Shown in pieces: positions 59,101-64,000 of a stretch of DNA of 64,000 nt. The notes under the pieces are model-generated. The model searched no databases. It was given only the letters and a program-made list of their open reading frames with translations, and was not told where the DNA came from. The position numbers and the translations under genes were made by a program. The stretch's first letter is position 1, and each line of letters begins with the position of its first letter. The DNA comes from Bradyrhizobium sp. 149 (GTDB lineage: Bacteria > Pseudomonadota > Alphaproteobacteria > Rhizobiales > Xanthobacteraceae): NCBI RefSeq assembly GCF_023073915.1, contig NZ_JADPKK010000022.1, positions 1,302,001 through 1,366,000 of the forward strand. Reading direction: 5' to 3'.

Positions 59101-59832
59101 ATGGCAGACCGCCTCAAGGGGAAGCGCGCAATCGTCACGGCTGCAGCGGCAGGCATCGGACGCGCATGCGCCATCGCATTCGCGCGTGAAGGCGCAACCG
59201 TGATCGCCACCGACATCAACGAGAGCGGCATCGCGAGCCTGACCAAGGAAGGCATCGCCGAGACGGCGAAGCTCGACGTGCGCAGCACCGCCGACGTCAA
59301 CGCCTTCGCCAAGCGCGTCGGCAAGGTGGACATCCTGCTCAACGCGGCCGGCTTCGTGCACCACGGCACCATCCTGGAGTGTTCGGAAGAGGATTTTGAT
59401 TTCTCGTTCGACCTCAACGTCAAGTCGATGCACCGGACCATCAGGGCGTTCCTGCCCGACATGCTCGCGGGCGGCGGCGGCAGCATCGTCAACATCTCCT
59501 CCTGCGCGGCGCTGCGGCCGCCGGCCAATCGCTACGTCTACAGCGCCTCGAAGGCCGCGGTGTCGCTGCTGACGCGGGCGGTCGCGCTCGACTTCATCAC
59601 CAAGGGTATCCGCTGCAACAGCATCTGCCCCGGCACCGTCGAGACGCCCTCGATGCTCGACCGCGCCGCCGCGCAAGGGCCGCAGGGCAAGGAGATGTTC
59701 GTCTCCCGCCAGAAGATGGGCCGGCTCGGCACCGCAGACGAGATCGCGTCCATGGCGGTCTATCTCGGCAGCGACGAAAGCGCATTCACCACCGGCGTCG
59801 ACCTCGTCGTCGACGGCGGCTACATGCTCTGA
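59101..59832 (+). CDS. SDR family oxidoreductase (2-keto-3-deoxy-sugar acid dehydrogenase / DHRS6-like)
   Basis: Short-chain dehydrogenase of 243 residues. KRAIVTAAAAGIGRACAIAFA is the cofactor loop, with VIATDINES placing an Asp that selects NAD; NAAGFVHHGT is the NAG strand; NISSCAALRPPANRYVYSASKAAV gives Ser, Tyr and Lys, core YVYSASKAA. The pattern is close to DHRS6/2-keto-3-deoxy-L-fuconate dehydrogenases. A GGTGAGGAG site precedes the ATG. It could oxidise the dehydratase product in a non-phosphorylated branch, an inference from order in the operon. Confidence 0.87.
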   Translation: MADRLKGKRAIVTAAAAGIGRACAIAFAREGATVIATDINESGIASLTKEGIAETAKLDVRSTADVNAFAKRVGKVDILLNAAGFVHHGTILECSEEDFDFSFDLNVKSMHRTIRAFLPDMLAGGGGSIVNISSCAALRPPANRYVYSASKAAVSLLTRAVALDFITKGIRCNSICPGTVETPSMLDRAAAQGPQGKEMFVSRQKMGRLGTADEIASMAVYLGSDESAFTTGVDLVVDGGYML

Positions 59833-59848
59833 CGCAAAGGCCTGCAGC

Positions 59849-60595
59849 ATGAACAAGATCGATCTCAACGGCCGCGTCGCAATCGTCACCGGCGGCGCGC
59901 AAGGCTTTGGCCGCGCCATCACCCGGCGCTTTGTCGATTCCGGCGCCAAGGTCGCGATCTGGGATTTTGACGCCGCGCTAGCCGAGAAGACAGCGAAGGA
60001 GATCGGCGAAAACGTCCGCGTCTTCAAAGTCGACGTCACCGACACCGCGGCCGTCGAACAGGCGCGCGACGCGACGCTTGCCGCCTTCGGCAAGATCGAC
60101 ATCCTCGTCAACAATGCCGGCATCGCCGGAGTCAACAAGCCGGTCTGGGAAACTGATCTGGAGGAATGGCGCAAGGTGCTGCGCATAAATCTCGACGGCC
60201 CCTTCATCGTCTGCAAGGCGATCGTGCCCGCGATGCTCAAGCAGAAATACGGGCGGATCGTGAACATCGCCTCCATCGCCGGCAAGGAAGGCAATCCGAA
60301 CGCCTCGCACTATTCGGCCTCCAAGGCCGGCCTGATCGCGCTGACGAAGTCACTCGGCAAGGAGCTGGCGGCACATGACATCCTCGTCAATGCGGTGACG
60401 CCGGCGGCTGCGAAGACCGCGATCTTCGACCAGATGACGCAGCAGCACATCGATTTCATGCTGTCGAAGATCCCGAAAGCGCGTTTCGTGCTGGTGGAAG
60501 AGCTGGCCGCGATGGTGAGCTGGCTCGCATCCGAGGACTGCGCGTTCTCGACCGGCGCGGTGTTCGACATTTCGGGCGGACGCGCAACCTATTGA
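59849..60595 (+). CDS. SDR family oxidoreductase (FabG-like sugar dehydrogenase)
   Basis: Short-chain dehydrogenase of 248 residues. GRVAIVTGGAQGFGRAITRRF is the cofactor loop, VAIWDFDAALAEK has the acidic residue for NAD, VNNAGIAGVNKP the NAG strand and NIASIAGKEGNPNASHYSASKA the active site with Tyr and Lys (HYSASKAGL). It starts 16 bases after the preceding SDR gene. As such proteins often oxidise C1 of aldoses, it may be the sugar dehydrogenase that feeds the dehydratase through a lactone; no lactonase gene is in the window. Confidence 0.88.
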   Translation: MNKIDLNGRVAIVTGGAQGFGRAITRRFVDSGAKVAIWDFDAALAEKTAKEIGENVRVFKVDVTDTAAVEQARDATLAAFGKIDILVNNAGIAGVNKPVWETDLEEWRKVLRINLDGPFIVCKAIVPAMLKQKYGRIVNIASIAGKEGNPNASHYSASKAGLIALTKSLGKELAAHDILVNAVTPAAAKTAIFDQMTQQHIDFMLSKIPKARFVLVEELAAMVSWLASEDCAFSTGAVFDISGGRATY

Positions 60596-60602
60596 GGCAG
60601 CC

Positions 60603-60995
60603 ATGATCAGAGAAGGCGGATGTCTGTGCGGCGCGGTGCGGTTCAAGGCGGAAGGTGAGCCGCTCAACGTTCGCGTCTGCCATTGCCGCATCTGCCAGAA
60701 GGCCATGGGCTCGCCCTACTTCGCCCGCGCCCAGTTCGACCAGCGCGCACTGACCGTCGAGGGCGAGACCACCCGCTATGCGTCGTCGGAGAACATCGAT
60801 CGCGTGTTCTGCACACGCTGCGGCACAAGACTGTTTGCCTGGCGGCGCAATGGCACGCTGGCGGGCGTCGCACTCACCGCGTTCGATGATCGCAACGCCT
60901 TCGCGCCGACCGAGCACATCTGGGTCTCGGAGAAGCTCGCCTGGCTGAAGCTCGACGACGGGCTGACGCAGTATCCGGGGACCATCCCGGCGTGA
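60603..60995 (+). CDS. GFA family protein (zinc-binding)
   Basis: 130-residue protein of the GFA (glutathione-dependent formaldehyde-activating-like) family. Zinc ligands are visible in GGCLCGAVRF, VCHCRICQKAMG and FCTRCGTRLF. The start is 7 bases after the SDR stop, so it closes the operon. Family function is poorly defined; most members are not Gfa enzymes. Confidence 0.9.
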   Translation: MIREGGCLCGAVRFKAEGEPLNVRVCHCRICQKAMGSPYFARAQFDQRALTVEGETTRYASSENIDRVFCTRCGTRLFAWRRNGTLAGVALTAFDDRNAFAPTEHIWVSEKLAWLKLDDGLTQYPGTIPA

Positions 60996-61022
60996 ATTTT
61001 TGCGGAAGCATAGCGGCGTCGG

Positions 61023-61048
61023 GCCACGCGGATCATTTACGGCGTGGC
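61023..61048 (+). terminator. Hairpin after the GFA gene
   Basis: GCCACGC (61023-61029) pairs with GCGTGGC (61042-61048) around a 12-base loop, 28 bases downstream of the GFA stop codon, in the gap before the site-2 protease gene. The stem is short and no T tract follows. Confidence 0.35.
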
Positions 61049-61148
61049 ATTTCTGAACCGGGCACCCTATGTTGAGATGAAGCGTTGCTGCACCACCGGT
61101 TGGCTGGGTCGGCTGCAAGACCGAAGGCAAAACCGGGACGGACGAGCC

Positions 61149-61829
61149 GTGAACATCTCTTTGTATGACCTCTCGGTGTGGGTACTGCCGCTGGTGCTCG
61201 CCATCACCTTCCACGAGGCTGCGCACGCCTTCGTCGCATACCGTCTCGGCGACGACACCGCCTCGCAGCTCGGCCGCGTCAGCTTCAACCCGCTCCGGCA
61301 CATCGACCCCTTCGGCACCGCGATCCTGCCCGCGATGCTGCTGTTTGCGCATTCGCCGTTCCTGTTCGGCTATGCCAAGCCTGTGCCGGTGAATTTCCGC
61401 AAGCTCAACAACCCCAGGCTCGACATGGTCTGGGTGGCGCTGGCCGGGCCCGCCACCAACATCCTGCTGGCGCTCCTGGCGGCTCTCGCCCTCCACACCC
61501 TGCCCTGGGCTCCGGCCAATTCGGCGCAATGGATCTTCGACAACCTCAAGAATGCGCTGCTCATCAACGCGGTGCTGGCAGTGTTCAATATGATGCCGAT
61601 CCCGCCGCTCGATGGCGGGCGCGTCGCGGTCGGGCTGCTGCCCCGGCCGCTCGCCCTGCCGCTGGCCCGGCTCGAGCCGTTCGGTATGCTGATCCTGATC
61701 GGTCTGTTGATCCTGCTGCCGCTGGCGGGCTCGCAGTTCGGTCTAAATCTTGATGTTATTTCAGCAATACTGCGAACGTTGACCGGTTATGTGATTCAGG
61801 CTGTTCTCTTCCTGACCGGCAATGCGTAG
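61149..61829 (+). CDS. Site-2 protease family protein (M50 metallopeptidase)
   Basis: Membrane metallopeptidase of 226 residues. TFHEAAHAFVAYRLGD is the HExxH zinc motif in the first membrane segment, and FNMMPIPPLDGGRVAVGL is the NPDG-type motif that supplies the third ligand (Asp). Four to five further hydrophobic segments are present. No PDZ domain, so it is the short class of S2P. The start is a GTG at 61149 with a GGACG site; the frame is open upstream but without likeness. Substrate unknown. Confidence 0.92.
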   Translation: MNISLYDLSVWVLPLVLAITFHEAAHAFVAYRLGDDTASQLGRVSFNPLRHIDPFGTAILPAMLLFAHSPFLFGYAKPVPVNFRKLNNPRLDMVWVALAGPATNILLALLAALALHTLPWAPANSAQWIFDNLKNALLINAVLAVFNMMPIPPLDGGRVAVGLLPRPLALPLARLEPFGMLILIGLLILLPLAGSQFGLNLDVISAILRTLTGYVIQAVLFLTGNA

Positions 61830-61875
61830 TTGAACAGCGACACCCGAACACAAAGCCGAAGGGCCAGAGGCCGAC

Positions 61876-62316
61876 TTGGTCAAAGCTGCGGATATGCTGA
61901 TCGCGCGACGCGCCGATACCCGCGCCCGCGCCGATTTCGCCACCTGGAAGATGATGGCCAAGCTCAACGGGTCGTCCGCGCTGCCTCCGGAGGCTCAGGA
62001 GTTCCTCGTGAGCTACAAGAACCTGCTGGCGCAGATGAACGAGGGTGAGGCCACCGAAGCCACCATCGGCGCGATCTACAAGGCCTACTATGCCGAGATG
62101 GGCGGCGCGGGAACCCCGCCCGACGTCCGACCTCGCGCGGCCGAGCCGGCGGCGGACAATGTTACCGCTTTCCGCCGCCCCGAACCGAAGCCGAAGAAGG
62201 CCAATTTCTTCGGGGCAGCGGCCGCAAGCGCAACCCAGAAACGGCCGCTCCCGGTGGCATTGATCTTCGCCTGCCTGGTCGTGGTCTATGTCGGGATCAG
62301 GCTCTACTGGCGCTGA
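61876..62316 (+). CDS. Hypothetical protein with C-terminal membrane segment
   Basis: About 146 residues with no recognised family. Residues 1-85 are soluble and helical (ADFATWKMMAKLNGSSALPPE), residues 85-115 are Pro/Ala/Lys-rich, and the last 20 are one hydrophobic helix (PVALIFACLVVVYVGIRLYW) followed by Arg. The start is taken as TTG 61876 (MVKAADML), with an AGAGG 6 bases upstream; an ATG six codons later is an alternative. The 3' end overlaps the converging tonB gene by 13 bases. I have seen similar proteins in Bradyrhizobium but no function is known to me. Confidence 0.65.
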   Translation: MVKAADMLIARRADTRARADFATWKMMAKLNGSSALPPEAQEFLVSYKNLLAQMNEGEATEATIGAIYKAYYAEMGGAGTPPDVRPRAAEPAADNVTAFRRPEPKPKKANFFGAAAASATQKRPLPVALIFACLVVVYVGIRLYWR

Positions 62317-63119
62317 GCCGTCTTCTTCTTTTTCTTTGCGTCCGGCGGCGTGAAGATGATGTCGACGGTGCGCTCGAACCGGTCGTCAGTCAGGCTGGCA
62401 GGCGGCTGCGGGATGGGATCGGACTTGCGGACAATCGAGATCGCGGCCGCATCGTAGGCTGCATCCCCGGAGGACTCGACGACGTCGACTGAAAGCACGT
62501 TGCCCCGTCGGTTGATCGCGAAGCTGACCTTGACCTTCTGATTGTTGGGCTCCTTGCCCTCAGGGTTGACCTTGTGGGCCGTGAGGTGCGCGCTGATCTT
62601 GCGGTTCCAGTCGGCCGTCAGCTTCAGCATGTCCTTGCCGATGCCAAGCACAGGCGCCAGCGCCTTCTCGGCCTCGCGCGCGTCCTCATCGAGTGTCTGC
62701 CGCGCCGTCGCAACCGACTTCGGCGAGGCCTCCGCGGCGGGCGTTTCGACCGCCGCGATCTTCGGATCCTCGTCCTGCGGCTTCTTCGAGATGTTTTCGG
62801 TGACGACCCGATCGGGATCGTCGACCTGTTGCGACTGATCCTTTGGAAGCTCGGTTTCCTTGGTCTCGGCCTTTTGCTCGGGAAGCGCCTGCTGCTCCTG
62901 CATTGCTTCGCTGTCCGGTCCTGGCGGAAGATCGGTGTCAGGTGCCTTCGGCGAGGCCATCTCGACGGCGAACTCCGCGCCAGCCGCGCCGAGGCCATCG
63001 TCGCCGTCATCGGCGCGCAGGTGGGCCAGCGCGAGCGCGCCACCACCCAGATGGAGCGCGAGCGCCGCCACCGCTGCCAAAATCCAAAGCGTCCGGGGTG
63101 GTCTGGACTCGTCCGACAT
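62304..63119 (-). CDS. tonB: Energy transducer TonB
   Basis: Periplasm-spanning protein of 271 residues. Residues 10-33 (TLWILAAVAALALHLGGGALAL) form the inner-membrane anchor with the conserved His; the middle (residues 55-160) is acidic and Pro/Gln/Lys-rich; the C-terminal domain begins near residue 180 (VKVSFAINRRGNVLSVDVVES) and ends DDRFERTVDIIFTPPD with a Lys-rich tail. It transmits the proton-motive force from ExbB-ExbD to outer-membrane receptors. It starts 9 bases after the exbD stop and overlaps the converging gene by 13 bases. Confidence 0.93.
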   Translation of the reverse strand: MSDESRPPRTLWILAAVAALALHLGGGALALAHLRADDGDDGLGAAGAEFAVEMASPKAPDTDLPPGPDSEAMQEQQALPEQKAETKETELPKDQSQQVDDPDRVVTENISKKPQDEDPKIAAVETPAAEASPKSVATARQTLDEDAREAEKALAPVLGIGKDMLKLTADWNRKISAHLTAHKVNPEGKEPNNQKVKVSFAINRRGNVLSVDVVESSGDAAYDAAAISIVRKSDPIPQPPASLTDDRFERTVDIIFTPPDAKKKKKTAQRQ

Positions 63120-63128
63120 AGCGGGCCT

Positions 63129-63584
63129 CTAAGGCTGAGCGGCGCCTGCCGCGGGCACCCCCGGAGCGCCTTCCAGCGCAACCAGTTTCACCCGCGAATA
63201 GCCGCCTGAGCGCAAGAGCTCCATGATACCCATCAACTCGCCATACGGCACCGAGCGATCGGCGCGCAGGAAGACATACTTGTCCTTGCTCATGTCGGAC
63301 AGACCGTCGAGGGTGCCGATCAACTCGGCGCGGTGGACCGGATTTTCTCCGATGGCGAGCGTCAAATCGGGCTTGATGCTGAGATAGGTCGGCTTGTCCG
63401 GCTTCTTCTGCGGCGTCGCGCTCGACGTGGGCAAATCGATCGGCAGGTCGACGGTCGAGAGCGGCGCTGCGACCATGAAGATGATCAGCAGCACCAGGAT
63501 GACGTCGATGAACGGCGTGACGTTGATCTCGTGCGTTTCGCCGAAATCATCGTCGTCATCATTGTCTGCGAGCGAAACGCCCAT
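63129..63584 (-). CDS. exbD: Biopolymer transport protein ExbD
   Basis: Inner-membrane subunit of 151 residues in the TonB motor. After the acidic N-terminus (DNDDDDDFGETHEI), NVTPFIDVILVLLIIFMVAAP is the single membrane segment with the proton-carrying Asp (FIDV). The rest is periplasmic (ADRSVPYGELMGIMELLRSGG). It sits 3 bases after the exbB stop. Confidence 0.95.
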   Translation of the reverse strand: MGVSLADNDDDDDFGETHEINVTPFIDVILVLLIIFMVAAPLSTVDLPIDLPTSSATPQKKPDKPTYLSIKPDLTLAIGENPVHRAELIGTLDGLSDMSKDKYVFLRADRSVPYGELMGIMELLRSGGYSRVKLVALEGAPGVPAAGAAQP

Positions 63585-63587
63585 GGT

Positions 63588-64000
63588 TCACTCCGCCGCG
63601 CGCGAATGCACGCTGCCGTGGCTGCGGTCGAGATCGCGCGAGAGCAGCCGCCCCGCCGCGCCCGAGGCACGGCTGACGAGCTCGAGATAGCTCTTCGTCA
63701 CGCGCGAGAAGTGGTTGTAGATGATGACGGCGGGGATCGCGGCGACCAGACCGATCGCGGTGGCGAGCAGCGCCTCGGCGATGCCGGGAGCCACGACAGC
63801 GAGATTCGTGGTCTGCGACTTCGAGATGCCGATGAAGCTATTCATGATGCCCCACACCGTGCCGAACAGGCCCACGAAGGGCGACGTGGAGCCGATGGTC
63901 GCGAGCACACCCATGCCGACGCGGACGCGCCGCGCCTCCGCGCGCACGATCTCGGAGAAGCTCGAAGCGGCGCGCTCCTTGATGCCGGCATCGCTGGACA
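63588..64000 (-). CDS. exbB: Biopolymer transport protein ExbB (N-terminus cut by window edge)
   Basis: MotA/TolQ/ExbB-type channel protein; the C-terminal 137 residues are in the window. ATIGSTSPFVGLFGTVWGIMNSF and APGIAEALLATAIGLVAAIPAV are the last two membrane helices and the conserved TolQ/ExbB signature. It is the first gene of exbB-exbD-tonB. The start lies beyond 64000. Confidence 0.95.
   Translation of the reverse strand, partial: SSDAGIKERAASSFSEIVRAEARRVRVGMGVLATIGSTSPFVGLFGTVWGIMNSFIGISKSQTTNLAVVAPGIAEALLATAIGLVAAIPAVIIYNHFSRVTKSYLELVSRASGAAGRLLSRDLDRSHGSVHSRAAE

Overview
The window is 64 kb of GC-rich chromosomal DNA from an alphaproteobacterium, most probably Bradyrhizobium or a close relative. 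The reasons are the gene content (stacked acyl-CoA and branched-chain amino-acid catabolism, TAXI-TRAP and sugar ABC transporters, many regulators) and several families of intergenic palindromic repeats of the kind common in that group. I see no rRNA, tRNA, CRISPR array, integrase, transposase or phage gene, so this is ordinary backbone with a few accessory patches rather than a genomic island.

Layout. 1-6.3 kb: a CurA-type reductase (cut by the left edge), guaB, a DHA2-type MFS pump, rlmE and a Ppx/GppA phosphatase. 6.5-13.4 kb: a solitary form-II CoxL-like molybdenum hydroxylase subunit, a MaoC-like hot-dog protein, a YaiI/DUF188 protein, an Uup-type ABC-F ATPase and a D-threonine-aldolase/D-serine-dehydratase-like PLP enzyme. 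13.4-23.8 kb: a leftward valine/isobutyrate catabolic block (mmsA, isobutyryl-CoA dehydrogenase, 3-hydroxyisobutyryl-CoA hydrolase, mmsB, acyl-CoA synthetase, MaoC hydratase, then an SDR and a flavoprotein), with a divergent LysR regulator. 23.8-28.7 kb: TetR, thioesterase, enoyl-CoA hydratase, thiolase and an MFS carrier, with matching ATGAT palindromes in two promoter regions. 28.7-33 kb: an accessory patch with an outer-membrane-protein remnant, a secreted Cys/His protein, and a two-gene unit encoding a double-domain KaiC-like ATPase and a hybrid histidine kinase.

33-43 kb: a GMC oxidoreductase, an acyl-CoA carboxylase carboxyltransferase overlapping an IclR gene, a divergent biotin-carrier protein, a TAXI-TRAP transporter, and a glutaminase fused to STAS and cyclic-nucleotide-binding domains. 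43-48.6 kb: an AhpD-like protein, a 33-residue membrane peptide, and a CoA-transferase / Cys-less thiolase / DUF35 operon, followed by a SlyX-like coiled coil and a canonical thiolase. 48.6-61 kb: a sugar-acid regulon. A seven-gene leftward operon (ABC ATPase, binding protein, two permeases, denD-like dehydrogenase, kdgK, eda) diverges from a lacI-type regulator that is followed by an IlvD/Edd dehydratase, two SDRs and a GFA protein. Two similar LacI-type operators lie before each arm. 61-64 kb: a site-2 protease, a small membrane protein and tonB-exbD-exbB (exbB cut by the right edge).

How it works together (inference): most of the window feeds central metabolism from valine, fatty or isoprenoid-like acyl-CoAs and sugar acids, each block with its own local regulator. 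The least ordinary parts are the KaiC-kinase pair, the Cys-less thiolase with its DUF35 partner, the glutaminase fusion, and the split biotin-carboxylase module that has no biotin carboxylase in the window.
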